Source: Shewanella baltica
GTDB taxonomy: Bacteria > Pseudomonadota > Gammaproteobacteria > Enterobacterales > Shewanellaceae
Direction of reading: 5' to 3'
Assembly: GCF_900456975.1 (NCBI RefSeq)
Contig: NZ_UGYM01000002.1
Location: 2,480,001 to 2,544,000, forward strand
Length of the DNA stretch: 64,000 nucleotides
The stretch's first letter is position 1, and each line of letters opens with the position of its first letter. Positions 16,706 through 28,423 of this stretch are shown piece by piece. The notes beneath the pieces are model-generated. The model was given only the letters and a program-made list of their open reading frames with translations. It did not search any database and had not been told where the DNA came from. A program made the translations under genes and the position numbers.

Positions 16706-19217
16706 GAGGCCAAAAGTTAAGTCACAACGCATGCAGCCACATAGACATAATAGTCGCCACAAAAAACACAGTGATCTGCAGATAAAGCGCAGGCTGGCAT
16801 TGGAATACCTTGTCCACAAGGGTGCCGCGCTAAAGCGTTGTCAGCTGCACATCACTGGCATAGTGCAAGGGGTGGGATTTCGCCCCTTTGTCTATCGTTA
16901 TGCCCTTGAGTGTCAACTGACAGGTACTGTGCTCAACAATGCCAAGGGCGTGACCATTGAGCTGCAAGGCACGGAAGAAAACCTCACGCAATTTATCACA
17001 ACGCTCAATACCACCCCGCCGCCACTGGCACGTATCGACAATATAACCCAAACACCGCTGCCGATTTTGCTAAGCGAAACCACATTTGAAATTATAAAAA
17101 GCGACAGCCATGAGGACGATGACCCAAGTTCACCGATAGGCGCGCAGGTGGTGGTAACGGCGGACAAAAGTACCTGCCAAGATTGTTTGAACGACATGCA
17201 TAATCCTGATGATCGCCACTTTGGCTATGCCTTTACCAACTGCACAAATTGCGGCCCAAGATACACCATAATCAATGCCTTACCCTATGATAGACACAAT
17301 ACCGCCATGGCCGATTTTGACATGTGTCCCGAGTGCGCCAAAGCATATCAAAACCCACTCGACCGCCGCTATCATGCTCAGCCAGTCAGTTGCCCAGTCT
17401 GCGGCCCCAGGCTCAGTTTAAAAACACCGGAAGGGGAATACATCATTCCCAATACCTCAAATTTCAGCGCACCTGAATTGAGTACGGACCTTGCGATACT
17501 GACAGCAGCGGCTGACAGATTACGCCAAGGGCAGATTCTGGCAATTAAAGGATTGGGTGGATTTCACTTAATCTGTGATGCCCGAAGTGACAATGCCGTC
17601 AACGCACTCCGGCTGCGAAAACAGCGCCAAGCCAAGCCGCTAGCGGTGATGATGACGGATATCACTATGGCGCAGCACTATGTCACAGGTTCGGATGCAG
17701 AGTGGCAAGTGCTGAGTTCACAGGAGCGGCCCATAGTGCTGATGAGTAGTCGCCCCGTACATGATCTCAGCTTAGCTGTCGCCCCCAATCTGAATAAACT
17801 CGGGGTATTTTTGCCCTACACACCACTGCATCATTTACTATTAGGTCTCTTCAAAGGGCCATTGGTCGCGACCAGCGCTAATGTGTCCGGAGAACCTATC
17901 ATCACAGATTGTTATGAGCTTATTCACCACTTAAGCCATGTTGTGGATGCAATAGTTGATCATAATCGGCCGATTATTAATGGCTGCGATGACAGTGTGG
18001 TGCAGGTGATTCAGCCCAACATGGACTTGCCTGCAGAGGTGCAAGTGCTGCGTCTCGCCCGTGGTTATGCGCCCTTAAGTTTTCCACTTGATACACCGCT
18101 AACCCAATCGATTTTGGCCGTGGGGGCGCAGCAAAAAAATGCTATCGCCTTAGGCTTTGGCAATAATGTGTTTTTAAGTCCCCATATTGGCGACTTGTTC
18201 AGTGTCAGCGCCGAGCAGTATTTTGAGCGCACCTTAGCCACCTTTGCGCGGCTGTATCACTTTGCGCCAAATCTTATTGTTCGCGATAAACACCCAGATT
18301 ATGCCCCGTCACGCTGGGCTGAAATGCACTCAAACTCGAGTGTAGAACTCATCAATACCAGGCAAAGCCAATGTTTAACTGTGCAACATCACCATGCCCA
18401 TGTGCTCAGCGTAATGGCGGTTAACCAATACCGAGAACCTGTATTGGGCTTTAGTTTTGATGGCACTGGGCTTGGCGACGATGGCAGTTTATGGGGCGGT
18501 GAAGTGCTATTAACCACGCTGGATAAAGCGCAGCGACTGGCCCATTTTGAGCCCATAGCGCTACTGGGCGGCGAACAAGCAATTAAGCAACCCGTGAGGT
18601 TGTTACTGGCATTATTGTTCGAGCAAATGAGCCTCGATGCTGTACTCGCATTGCAATTACCTATATTAAACAACATGCGCCCAAACACTCTGACTAACTT
18701 ACATAAGATCTGGCAGAACGGCAGCGCGATAAAAACCTCCTCTGTCGGGCGACTGTTCGATGCCCTCGCCTGCGCCTTAGGCTTAATCGAAACCACACAA
18801 TTTGAAGGTCAAGCGGGCATGGCAATAGAAGCCGCGGCCAATCGCGCCGATGCATTAGCCCTTGAAGCCATGTCGCTTAACTTACCTCTTGACGTCGACC
18901 AGTGGCGTAGCAGTGAAATGTTCAAGCAAATTGTTGAATTGATTACTGCACAACCGCTAACGGACAACAGACGAGATGCCATCGCCCGCGCCTTTTTACA
19001 CACATTAGGCGATGCTATCTGCGACTATGCCGCCCAGTACAAACACCTCCCAACCGTGCTCTGCGGCGGCGTATTCCAAAATAAATACCTATTGGAATAC
19101 TGCCTGAGCAAACTCAGCGCCCAAGGCAATAAAGTGTTATGCAGTAAACAGATCCCTATCAATGATGGCGGCATCGCCCTAGGCCAACTCTGGTATGGGA
19201 TTCATCAGAGTCAATAA
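16692..19217 (+). CDS. hypF: Carbamoyltransferase HypF
   Basis: This enzyme makes the thiocarbamate on HypE from carbamoyl phosphate, the source of the CN ligands of the [NiFe] site. Domains in order are: acylphosphatase (VQGVGFRPFVYR, about 57-68); two zinc fingers (CQDC...CTNC and CPEC...CPVC); a YrdC-like domain (LRKQRQAKPLAVM); and a Kae1-like domain (QHHHAHVLSVMA, FSFDGTGLGDDGSLWGGE, LCGGVFQN). The N-terminus is uncertain. The open frame from 16692 overlaps the previous stop, and the TAGGAGG at 16703-16709 has no standard start at good spacing; the next ATG is at 16731. A basic His/Lys-rich extension of 35-48 residues precedes the first domain. Confidence 0.93.
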   Translation: MPMIRRPKVKSQRMQPHRHNSRHKKHSDLQIKRRLALEYLVHKGAALKRCQLHITGIVQGVGFRPFVYRYALECQLTGTVLNNAKGVTIELQGTEENLTQFITTLNTTPPPLARIDNITQTPLPILLSETTFEIIKSDSHEDDDPSSPIGAQVVVTADKSTCQDCLNDMHNPDDRHFGYAFTNCTNCGPRYTIINALPYDRHNTAMADFDMCPECAKAYQNPLDRRYHAQPVSCPVCGPRLSLKTPEGEYIIPNTSNFSAPELSTDLAILTAAADRLRQGQILAIKGLGGFHLICDARSDNAVNALRLRKQRQAKPLAVMMTDITMAQHYVTGSDAEWQVLSSQERPIVLMSSRPVHDLSLAVAPNLNKLGVFLPYTPLHHLLLGLFKGPLVATSANVSGEPIITDCYELIHHLSHVVDAIVDHNRPIINGCDDSVVQVIQPNMDLPAEVQVLRLARGYAPLSFPLDTPLTQSILAVGAQQKNAIALGFGNNVFLSPHIGDLFSVSAEQYFERTLATFARLYHFAPNLIVRDKHPDYAPSRWAEMHSNSSVELINTRQSQCLTVQHHHAHVLSVMAVNQYREPVLGFSFDGTGLGDDGSLWGGEVLLTTLDKAQRLAHFEPIALLGGEQAIKQPVRLLLALLFEQMSLDAVLALQLPILNNMRPNTLTNLHKIWQNGSAIKTSSVGRLFDALACALGLIETTQFEGQAGMAIEAAANRADALALEAMSLNLPLDVDQWRSSEMFKQIVELITAQPLTDNRRDAIARAFLHTLGDAICDYAAQYKHLPTVLCGGVFQNKYLLEYCLSKLSAQGNKVLCSKQIPINDGGIALGQLWYGIHQSQ

Positions 19218-19407
19218 CCTTACTTATTTGATAACCCCTGATGTTAGCTCGCCATTTTTATCCCCATAAACCTGACGAACATCAAAGATCTGCAGCGCAA
19301 TTTGTATCACACTCAACATTAGCGTAACCAAATTAACGATCCGTATATCAGCATTCACAATTCGTCAGGCAAAGTCCTCGCACTCTGCCGATTCAAGGAG
19401 AGGTAAA

Positions 19408-20253
19408 ATGTGTAAAGACTGCGGCTGCTCCCTTACCCGCCACGACCATGATCATTTAGGCGCGCATTCACATGTTGATAGTCATGACCATAGCCATGAT
19501 AACGGGCACAGTCATGATCACAGCCATTCGCATGAGCATGGCGCATCCCATAGCCCATTGCATAGTCATAGAGAGTTACACACCAATCCTCAGTTAAACG
19601 ATAAAAAAACCTTGTCAGTCATCCACAAGATTTTAGATAAAAATGATGTCGAAGCCGGTCATAACCGTGCCCACTTTGAGGCACATAAGGTCACGGCCTT
19701 CAACATCATGAGTAGTCCAGGCAGCGGTAAAACTACCCTATTAGAAAATCTCAAAGAATACACCAAGCTCAACTATGCGGTGATTGAAGGCGACTTAGAA
19801 ACCTCCCGAGATGCCGACCGCTTAATCGCGAAAGGCATTACAGCCTATCAAATTCAAACGGGCTCGGCCTGTCACCTTGACGCCTTTATGGTGCACGGTG
19901 CCCTGCATCACTTACCACTTGATGGACTGGATATTTGCTTCGTTGAAAACGTCGGTAATCTCGTCTGCCCAGCCAGTTATGACGTGGGTACCCACAAAAA
20001 TATCGTGCTGCTGTCAGTGCCTGAAGGCGATGATAAGATTGAAAAATATCCCGTGATGTTCCGCCGCGCCGATGTAGTTTTTATCACCAAGTGCGATCTA
20101 CTGCCCTATTTTGATTTCAAGCTGGACGAAGCCAGAGCACAGCTTAAAAAACTCAATCCAGCAACTCAAATCATTGAAGTCTCCATTAAAGATGGCAACT
20201 CCATGCAGGCTGTGGCGGCTTGGCTTAAAGACAATATTAGAGGTGCACAATAA
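19408..20253 (+). CDS. hypB: Hydrogenase nickel incorporation GTPase HypB
   Basis: A 281-residue nickel-delivery GTPase. The N-terminus has the high-affinity Ni motif CKDCGC (Cys2, 5, 7), followed by a histidine-rich stretch with 18 His between residues 12 and 58, which should bind several nickel ions. The GTPase domain has a P-loop SSPGSGKTT (102-110), the ENVGNLVCPASYD metal site and TKCD as the G4 motif. It partners HypA. A 190-nt gap separates it from hypF, the largest in the operon, so an internal promoter or processing site is possible. AGGAGAGG precedes the ATG. Confidence 0.96.
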   Translation: MCKDCGCSLTRHDHDHLGAHSHVDSHDHSHDNGHSHDHSHSHEHGASHSPLHSHRELHTNPQLNDKKTLSVIHKILDKNDVEAGHNRAHFEAHKVTAFNIMSSPGSGKTTLLENLKEYTKLNYAVIEGDLETSRDADRLIAKGITAYQIQTGSACHLDAFMVHGALHHLPLDGLDICFVENVGNLVCPASYDVGTHKNIVLLSVPEGDDKIEKYPVMFRRADVVFITKCDLLPYFDFKLDEARAQLKKLNPATQIIEVSIKDGNSMQAVAAWLKDNIRGAQ

Positions 20254-20498
20254 TGTGCTTGTCCATACCTTCCCAAGTGGTGGCGGTCGATATTGAACGC
20301 CAGAGTGTCACGGTCGATACCTTAGGCGTGCGCCGCGATGTCAGCAGTCATTTAATGAATGAGCCGCTGGAAATTGGCGATTATGTGCTGATCCATATTG
20401 GCTTTGTGATGAACAAAATCGATAAGGAAGATGCGCAGCAAAGCATTGACCTATACCAAGAAATCGTCACTAAACTCGAAAACGAAGCCATACACTGA
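20253..20498 (+). CDS. hypC: Hydrogenase assembly chaperone HypC
   Basis: An 81-residue HypC/HybG chaperone starting MCLSIPSQ, with essential Cys2. It carries the Fe(CN)2CO precursor with HypD and delivers it to the large subunit. The ATG overlaps the last base of the hypB stop (TAATG), showing translational coupling. Confidence 0.96.
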   Translation: MCLSIPSQVVAVDIERQSVTVDTLGVRRDVSSHLMNEPLEIGDYVLIHIGFVMNKIDKEDAQQSIDLYQEIVTKLENEAIH

Positions 20499-20561
20499 CC
20501 ATCAACAATGCAAGATTGAGTAGCAAGGCGCGCACCCTATCGAGTGCACCGAGGAAAGAGC

Positions 20562-21701
20562 ATGCTTGAACTAAAACACCTCTATCAAGGCTTTCGCGAT
20601 CCACAAACGATTGCCAATTTAGCGCGGGATATTCAGGTAACCGCTAAATTAGTTAAGCAACCAATCAATATCATGGAAGTCTGTGGCGGCCATACCCACA
20701 CTATTATGAAATACGGCTTGCTGGATTTACTGCCTGATAATATTGAGTTTATCCACGGTCCAGGTTGTCCTGTGTGCATTATGCCGAAAGAGCGCATTGA
20801 CCAAGCGGCGGCGCTGGCCTCCCAAGAGAATGTCATCTTAGTGACGCTGGGCGATATGATCCGTGTGCCCGGTTCTAAGGGTTCCTTAGCCAGTTTTAGG
20901 GCGAAAGGCTGCGATATTCGGCCGATTTATGATCCCTTAGATACGCTCAAAATTGCCCGCGATAATCCCGATAAAACCGTGGTGTTTTTCGCCATTGGCT
21001 TTGAAACCTCAACCCCAATGACAGCAATTTTATTGCAGCTGGCCGAGCACGAAAAACTCGAAAATCTGTTATTCCATATTAATCATGTATTAGTGCCGCC
21101 CGCTATTGATGCCGTGATGCACGACCCGAAAGCCAGAGTGAATGCCTTTATTGGCCCCGCCCATGTGAGCGTGATCAGCGGCGCCAAAATCTATCGCAGC
21201 ACAGTCGAAAACTATGGTACGCCCGTGGTCGTCGCAGGATTTGAACCCGTTGATGTGATGGAGTCTATTTTACGGATTGTACGCCAAAAAGCCGCGGGCA
21301 AAGCGGAGCTCGATATCCAATACAGCCGCGCGGTATCGGAAGACGGTAACCTTACGGCGCAGGCCAAAGTGAATCAATTCTTTAATGTCAGACCGCAATT
21401 TCGCTGGCGCGGCCTCGGTCCTATCCCCAATTCAGCGCTGCAGCTCAAACCCGAATATGCCCACAGGGACGCCGAACTGCGCTTTAAAGACTGCTTACCC
21501 GTAAAGGAAATTGACGATCACAAAGCCTGCCAGTGTGGCGACATTCTTCGTGGGCTTGCTAAACCAAAGGACTGTAAAGTTTTTGGCCGCGGCTGCAATC
21601 CCGAAACGCCCCTAGGCAGCTGCATGGTCAGCTCCGAAGGTGCATGTAACGCCTATTACCGCTATCAAGGTATCGATATCAAGGAGCCACATCATGGCTG
21701 A
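20562..21701 (+). CDS. hypD: Hydrogenase formation protein HypD
   Basis: About 379 residues from the ATG at 20562, preceded by GAGGAAAG; a GTG at 20544 is in frame but lacks this signal. HypD is the [4Fe-4S] scaffold on which Fe receives CN and CO. Conserved cysteine motifs are CGGHTHT, GPGCPVC and the C-terminal CQCGDI, GRGCNPETPLGSC and GACNAYY. It works in complex with HypC and receives cyanide from HypE. Confidence 0.96.
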   Translation: MLELKHLYQGFRDPQTIANLARDIQVTAKLVKQPINIMEVCGGHTHTIMKYGLLDLLPDNIEFIHGPGCPVCIMPKERIDQAAALASQENVILVTLGDMIRVPGSKGSLASFRAKGCDIRPIYDPLDTLKIARDNPDKTVVFFAIGFETSTPMTAILLQLAEHEKLENLLFHINHVLVPPAIDAVMHDPKARVNAFIGPAHVSVISGAKIYRSTVENYGTPVVVAGFEPVDVMESILRIVRQKAAGKAELDIQYSRAVSEDGNLTAQAKVNQFFNVRPQFRWRGLGPIPNSALQLKPEYAHRDAELRFKDCLPVKEIDDHKACQCGDILRGLAKPKDCKVFGRGCNPETPLGSCMVSSEGACNAYYRYQGIDIKEPHHG

Positions 21702-22710
21702 TACGCTAAAAGATAAATCCATTCAGCTCAGCCACGGCGGTGGCGGCAAAGAAATGAATAAACTGATCCGTGATCTGTTTTTTGCCGAGTTTGATAATCC
21801 AATCCTTCGTAGCGAAGAAGACGCTGCCAAACTCGATTTGCACGGCGCCAACGCCTTTACTACTGACTCTTTTACCGTCTCACCTTTGTTTTTTGCCGGC
21901 GGCGATATCGGCAAACTTGCTATCGCGGGCACAGTCAACGATCTCGCTATGATGGGTGCAGAACCTCAGTATCTGAGCTGTAGCGTGATCATCGAAGAGG
22001 GCTTTTCTATCAATGATTTAACGACTATTGTCCGCAGCATGGCAAAAGAGCTCAAACAAAGTGGCGCGCGGATTGTCTGCGGCGACACTAAAGTCGTACC
22101 CAAGGGCTGCGCCGATGGTTTATTTATTAATACCTCAGGCATTGGCCGCATCTTGCGTCCCAACATCTCAGCAGCAAATATCGCTGTGGGCGATGCCATT
22201 ATCGTCTCCCGTGATATTGGTTGCCACGGCGCAGCGATTTTAATGGCGCGTGAAGGACTCACACTCGAATCGGCATTGCAAAGTGACTGCGCGACGCTCT
22301 GGCCGATAGTCGAGCAATTGATCGCCGCCAATATTCCCATTCATGCGATGCGCGATGCGACTCGCGGTGGCTTATCGGCTGTGCTTAATGAATGGGCCGT
22401 CGCCTCCAATGTCGGCATTACTGTCAATGAGGCCAGTATTCCCGTCAGCGATGAAGTCAAAGGTCTGTGTGAACTCTATGGTTTCGAAGCCATGGATCTT
22501 GCCAACGAAGGCACTTTCATCCTCGCCGTCCCCAACGACATCGCCTTAGGTGCGCTCGAGATCATGCAACGCTTTGGCCGCTGTGAGCACGCATCGATTA
22601 TCGGTACTGTGAGTGATGAACTGGCAGGGAAAGTAGTGCTAAGAACGCCTTGGAATACCAAGCGTTATCTCGATCTTCCCCAGGGTGAACTGCTGCCAAG
22701 GATTTGCTGA
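21694..22710 (+). CDS. hypE: Hydrogenase maturation protein HypE
   Basis: About 338 residues from the ATG at 21694, which follows AAGGAG and overlaps the hypD stop by 8 nt. It is an AIR-synthase-like ATPase that dehydrates the HypF-made thiocarbamate to thiocyanate. The N-terminal HGGGGKEMN loop and the C-terminal PRIC with the acceptor Cys as last residue are both intact, so it should be functional. Confidence 0.96.
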   Translation: MADTLKDKSIQLSHGGGGKEMNKLIRDLFFAEFDNPILRSEEDAAKLDLHGANAFTTDSFTVSPLFFAGGDIGKLAIAGTVNDLAMMGAEPQYLSCSVIIEEGFSINDLTTIVRSMAKELKQSGARIVCGDTKVVPKGCADGLFINTSGIGRILRPNISAANIAVGDAIIVSRDIGCHGAAILMAREGLTLESALQSDCATLWPIVEQLIAANIPIHAMRDATRGGLSAVLNEWAVASNVGITVNEASIPVSDEVKGLCELYGFEAMDLANEGTFILAVPNDIALGALEIMQRFGRCEHASIIGTVSDELAGKVVLRTPWNTKRYLDLPQGELLPRIC

Positions 22711-23063
22711 TGCACGAATATTCGATTGTGAGTGCCCTGATTGAGCAATGCGAGCAGCACGCGCTGGCCAATCATGCCGCTAAAATCACCCGAGTGGATA
22801 TCAAACTGGGGGTGATGAGCGGGGTTGAACCTAGCCTGCTGCAAACCGCCTTCGATACGTTTAAGCTCGATGGCATTTGCAAAGCAGCCCAGCTCAACAT
22901 CCAAATTCAGCCCTTAGTGATTCTTTGCCAAGACTGCCAGAGCGAATCCGTGCTTAGTGAACGCACCATCGTCTGCCCAGCGTGTCAAAGCTATCGCACC
23001 CGCGTACTTGATGGCGAAGACATGCTACTGATGCAACTTGAAATGGAACAAGATGAAGATTAG
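22710..23063 (+). CDS. hypA: Hydrogenase nickel incorporation protein HypA
   Basis: A 117-residue nickel metallochaperone. The ATG overlaps the last base of the hypE stop (TGATG), giving the MHEYS N-terminus in which His2 and Glu3 bind Ni; a TTG two codons earlier would destroy this and is rejected. The structural zinc site is made by CQDC and CPAC. It is the last gene of the hya-hyp operon. Confidence 0.95.
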   Translation: MHEYSIVSALIEQCEQHALANHAAKITRVDIKLGVMSGVEPSLLQTAFDTFKLDGICKAAQLNIQIQPLVILCQDCQSESVLSERTIVCPACQSYRTRVLDGEDMLLMQLEMEQDED

Positions 23064-23157
23064 GTGCCTCATTTGTAATTGGCATTGTTAACGACAGCAG
23101 AGTTGATCAAGATCTCAATCAATAAAGAGTGCCATCAACAAGAATACCCCTCAAAAC

Positions 23158-23196
23158 AAAAATGGCTTTGAGCACTGAGCGCTCAAAGCCATTTTT
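23158..23196. terminator. Bidirectional terminator between hypA and lpxM
   Basis: A 16-bp stem (aaaaatggctttgagc / gctcaaagccattttt) with a 7-base loop. The A/T tracts on both sides let it serve the convergent hypA (+) and lpxM (-) transcripts. Confidence 0.9.
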
Positions 23197-23220
23197 AGCC
23201 ATACTAAATTGACTGGCCCG

Positions 23221-24162
23221 TCATTGACCGTAGATAGAAGCTTCACCCTCTGGGCGCGTCTTGAGCACGCGTAGGAACCACATATATTGCTCAGGGTAAG
23301 CTAATATAACTTGCTCGACCACTTTGTTCAGCGCCAACGCCTCGTTTTCCTTGCCTACCATGTCTTCAGGCGCAACGGCCGTCATCACAGTGAGATCAAA
23401 CTGACGTGTCGCTTGGTTGTAACCAATCTTTACAGGTAGCACTTGGGCATTACCCGCCTGCGCTAAACGCCCAACGACAGGTAGTGTCGCTTTCACTGTG
23501 CCTAAAAATGGCGCAAACACGCTTTGTTCTGGGCCTAAATCTTCATCGGGAAGATAAAAGAAACTGTTACCGCGCTTAAGCTCAGCTAACAACGCACGAA
23601 TTCCCGCCTCGCGCATGTATACATGGCCACCACAGCTGCTACGCACACGATTACTAAACCAATTGAATAAGCCGTTTTTATGGGCTTTGGCCATAGTCAC
23701 CATAGGTAACTCTAGGTTAAGGCGTAAGCCAGCATAATCGATTGGCCACACATGGGGCATGATGAAAATGATCGGTTGCCCCGCCGCTTGTGCTTTCGTC
23801 ACATGCTCAAAGCCGATTAAATTCACTCGACGACGCAAATGCGCTTTTGAGCGCACCAGCAATTCGCCCTGTGCTAACAAGACTAAAACGAAGTTTTGTA
23901 CGTTCTCACGGATTAACGCTTCGAGCTCGACGGCAGATTGTTCAGGAAAGCACGCTCTTAAGTTGGCTCTTGCAACACTAATGGGCTTTTTGGCAATCGG
24001 CATCACTAATCTTGCCAATAATCTTGCTATGGGATCACGCAGCCATGCGGGCATAAGTCCGAAAATCACTAATAGACCAATCGCCAACCAAGTGGCCCAG
24101 TATTTAGGGTGTATTAAGGCGAGTTTAAAGCGACGGTCAAAATGTTTGGGCTGTCTTGACAA
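23221..24162 (-). CDS. lpxM: Lipid A acyltransferase, LpxM (MsbB) type
   Basis: An inner-membrane acyltransferase adding a secondary acyl chain to lipid A. It has a membrane helix after HPKYWATWLAIG, the catalytic HX4D-type motif HVWPID, and the LpxM-like stretch FYLPDEDLGPEQSVFAPF followed by KATLPVVGRL. I place the start at a TTG (24162) because TGAGGT lies 7 nt upstream and the N-terminus then matches family length. An ATG at 24207 has no ribosome-binding site, and one at 24231 lies inside the ihfA terminator. LpxL is the alternative assignment. Confidence 0.85.
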   Translation of the reverse strand: MSRQPKHFDRRFKLALIHPKYWATWLAIGLLVIFGLMPAWLRDPIARLLARLVMPIAKKPISVARANLRACFPEQSAVELEALIRENVQNFVLVLLAQGELLVRSKAHLRRRVNLIGFEHVTKAQAAGQPIIFIMPHVWPIDYAGLRLNLELPMVTMAKAHKNGLFNWFSNRVRSSCGGHVYMREAGIRALLAELKRGNSFFYLPDEDLGPEQSVFAPFLGTVKATLPVVGRLAQAGNAQVLPVKIGYNQATRQFDLTVMTAVAPEDMVGKENEALALNKVVEQVILAYPEQYMWFLRVLKTRPEGEASIYGQ

Positions 24163-24208
24163 AGAATTTACCTCAGACAGTGGATAAGAATAGTTGAAAT
24201 ATTGCATG

Positions 24209-24251
24209 AAAAAAATAAACAGGAAAGCCACTCTCTAAGGAGTGGCTTTCC
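24209..24251 (-). terminator. Terminator downstream of ihfA
   Basis: A 12-bp stem (ggaaagccactc / gagtggctttcc, 24222-24251) followed on the minus strand by a T-rich tract. It ends the pheST-ihfA transcript. Confidence 0.9.
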
Positions 24252-24267
24252 CATCAAACAAACGAAA

Positions 24268-24564
24268 TTACTTACCCGTGTTTGCTGCTTCTACACGAGT
24301 TTTCAGCTTTTGGCCGGGACGGAAAGTCACGACACGACGAGCAGAAATTGGGATATCTTCGCCTGTTTTTGGGTTCCTTCCCGGTCTTTGATTCTTGTCC
24401 CTAAGGTCAAAGTTGCCAAAGCCAGATAACTTGACCTGCTCACCACTTTCAAGTGCGCCCCGAATCTCTTCAAAGAACGACTCAACCATCTCTTTGGCGA
24501 CACGTTTGTTCATTCCGAGTGTTTCAAAAAGATGTTCTGCCATTTCGGCTTTGGTAAGTGCCAT
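24268..24564 (-). CDS. ihfA: Integration host factor subunit alpha
   Basis: A 98-residue HU/IHF-family DNA-bending protein. It starts [14 protein letters not shown] and has the family signature [21 protein letters not shown]; the DNA-intercalating Pro lies in this arm. It forms a heterodimer with IhfB and bends DNA for transcription, recombination and replication. It begins 3 nt after pheT, the usual gammaproteobacterial arrangement. Confidence 0.97.
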   Translation of the reverse strand: MALTKAEMAEHLFETLGMNKRVAKEMVESFFEEIRGALESGEQVKLSGFGNFDLRDKNQRPGRNPKTGEDIPISARRVVTFRPGQKLKTRVEAANTGK

Positions 24565-24567
24565 ACT

Positions 24568-26955
24568 TTAATCCCTCAACGATGCGTTGAACTCGGACTT
24601 AAGGGCAGAAACGACTGAACCAACGGTCTCAGCAATCTCTTTTTCCTCAAGCGTACGAGTAGTGTCTTGTAATGTAAGTGCTATCGCCAGGCTCTTCTTG
24701 CCAGGTTCAACACCTTTACCTAAGTATACATCGAACAAGTTTATGCCAACCAACTGATTTTCGCCAACTTTTCTTATCAATTTCATTACATCACCTGCAG
24801 ATACACTCTCATCTACTACGACTGCGATGTCACGACGATTAGCTGGAAACTTAGATACAGCTTGGGCTAGCGGCAAACTGGTATGCAATAAAGCATCCAA
24901 TTCCAACTCAAAAACGATGGTTTTACCATTGAGTCCAAAAGGCTTCTCCAAACTAGGATGGATTGCACCTATATGACCGATCACTCGATCATTTCTCAAT
25001 ATTTCAGCACATTGCCCCGGATGGAGAGCAGAATGCGTCGCTCCTCTAAAGCTAAATTCTGATGCGGAAACTGTCAAGCCGATAATTGCTTCTAAATCAC
25101 CTTTAAGGTCGAAAAAATCAACAGTTTTCGATTCCATAGCCCAATGTTCATCATTTTGGAGCCCAGTAATGACACAAGCGAGCATTGCTTGCTGTCTTAC
25201 ACCGGATTCTGCATTGATATCAGGAACAAAGCGCAGGCCAGTTTCAAAAAGTCTCACGCGACTCTGTTGACGACTTTGGTTGTAGCCAACGGCGGCCAAT
25301 AAACCGGTGAACATTGACAGGCGCATGGCCGACATTTCACTGGAAATTGGGTTTGGTAACACCATTGCCTCTAAACTAGGGTGAACCAGATTTTGCAGTT
25401 TTGGATCGACAAAGCTGTAGGTTACCGCTTCTTGGAAGCCACGAGCGACCAATAAGGCACGCACGCGTTTTAAGCTCAAGTCAGATTCTTTATGATCTGA
25501 CATACGCAGCGCGGCAACGGGTGCGATATTCGGGATATTGTTATAACCGTAAATACGCGCCACTTCTTCAATCAAATCTTCTTCAATCGCCATATCGAAA
25601 CGATAAGTCGCAGTGGTGACCTGCCAGCTATCTTGCCCAGCAACCACATTGAAGCCTAGACGTTGTAAAATTTCAACCACATCCGTGTCTGGCACGTGGT
25701 GACCTAAAATTCTATCTAACTTGCTGCGACGTAAAACGATTTGTGCAGGTTTGGGTAAATCAGCCTCTGATTTCGCTTCCACCACAGGGCCTGCTTCACC
25801 GCCACAGATATCCAGTACTAAACGGGTCGCACGGTCAATAACCTTGTGTTGCATCTCAGGGTCAACGCCACGCTCAAAGCGGTGTGATGAATCTGTGTGC
25901 AAGCCTAAACGACGTGACTTACCCATAATGGCAAGAGGCGCGAAGAACGCACATTCAAGCAGTATGTCTTGGGTCGTGTCGCTCACGCCTGAATATTCGC
26001 CGCCAAACACGCCTGCAAGGGCTAATGGACGCGCATCATCGGCGATCACTAAGGTATCGCTTGGGATGGTCACTTCGCTGCCATCAAGCAGGGTGATTTT
26101 CTCTTCGCCAGTGCCTAAACGCACTTGGATATCGCCCGTTAACTTGGCAAGATCGAAAGCGTGCATAGGTTGACCGAATTCAATCAACACAAAGTTAGTG
26201 ATATCAACGATAGGATCGATAGAGCGAATACCGCTACGGCGCAGTTTTTCCTGCATCCATAATGGCGTAGGCGCTTTAACGTTAACGTTTTTAACCACAC
26301 GGCCTAAATAACGTGGACAAGCGGCTGGCGCCTTAACGTTAATCGTGACCTGTGCATCTGTCGTTGGCGTAACGGCTTGCCACTGTGGCTCAACCACAGC
26401 TTGGCGGTTTAACACGCCTACTTCACGGGCAAGACCTGCCATGCCTAAGCAATCGGCACGGTTAGCCGTTAAATCTACATCGATAACGGCATCATTAAGT
26501 TGCAGATAATCGCGGATGTCAGTGCCAAGTGGCGCGTCCAATGGCAATTCGATAATGCCATCGCTTTCGACGTTAATGCCAAGCTCACTGTACGAGCACA
26601 ACATGCCTTCTGATGGCATGCCACGCAGCTTAGCTTTCTTGATTTTGAAATCGCCAGGTAATACGGCACCGACCATAGCCACGGCCACTTTAAGACCCTG
26701 ACGGCAGTTTGGTGCACCGCAGACGATATCGATAAGTTCGCTACCACCAACGTTGATTTTGGTCACGCGCAGTTTATCAGCATCGGGATGCTGACCACAC
26801 TCAACCACTTCACCAATCACCACACCGCTAAAGTCGGCAGCGACGGCTTCAACGTCATCGACTTCGAGACCGGCCATAGTGATCTGGTGGGATAATGCTT
26901 CACGGCTGACTGAAGGGTTTACCCATTCACGAAGCCAAGATTCGCTAAATTTCAT
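24568..26955 (-). CDS. pheT: Phenylalanyl-tRNA synthetase beta subunit
   Basis: A 795-residue beta subunit of the (alpha-beta)2 synthetase. Domains in order: an N-terminal EMAP/tRNA-binding OB fold ([18 protein letters not shown]), the B3/B4 editing domain ([13 protein letters not shown] nearby), B5, the catalytic-like core and a C-terminal anticodon-binding FDX-ACB domain ([18 protein letters not shown]). Length equals the E. coli protein. It lies 15 nt after pheS. Confidence 0.97.
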   Translation of the reverse strand: MKFSESWLREWVNPSVSREALSHQITMAGLEVDDVEAVAADFSGVVIGEVVECGQHPDADKLRVTKINVGGSELIDIVCGAPNCRQGLKVAVAMVGAVLPGDFKIKKAKLRGMPSEGMLCSYSELGINVESDGIIELPLDAPLGTDIRDYLQLNDAVIDVDLTANRADCLGMAGLAREVGVLNRQAVVEPQWQAVTPTTDAQVTINVKAPAACPRYLGRVVKNVNVKAPTPLWMQEKLRRSGIRSIDPIVDITNFVLIEFGQPMHAFDLAKLTGDIQVRLGTGEEKITLLDGSEVTIPSDTLVIADDARPLALAGVFGGEYSGVSDTTQDILLECAFFAPLAIMGKSRRLGLHTDSSHRFERGVDPEMQHKVIDRATRLVLDICGGEAGPVVEAKSEADLPKPAQIVLRRSKLDRILGHHVPDTDVVEILQRLGFNVVAGQDSWQVTTATYRFDMAIEEDLIEEVARIYGYNNIPNIAPVAALRMSDHKESDLSLKRVRALLVARGFQEAVTYSFVDPKLQNLVHPSLEAMVLPNPISSEMSAMRLSMFTGLLAAVGYNQSRQQSRVRLFETGLRFVPDINAESGVRQQAMLACVITGLQNDEHWAMESKTVDFFDLKGDLEAIIGLTVSASEFSFRGATHSALHPGQCAEILRNDRVIGHIGAIHPSLEKPFGLNGKTIVFELELDALLHTSLPLAQAVSKFPANRRDIAVVVDESVSAGDVMKLIRKVGENQLVGINLFDVYLGKGVEPGKKSLAIALTLQDTTRTLEEKEIAETVGSVVSALKSEFNASLRD

Positions 26956-26970
26956 GCTATTACAGCTCCG

Positions 26971-28423
<1,453 letters not shown>

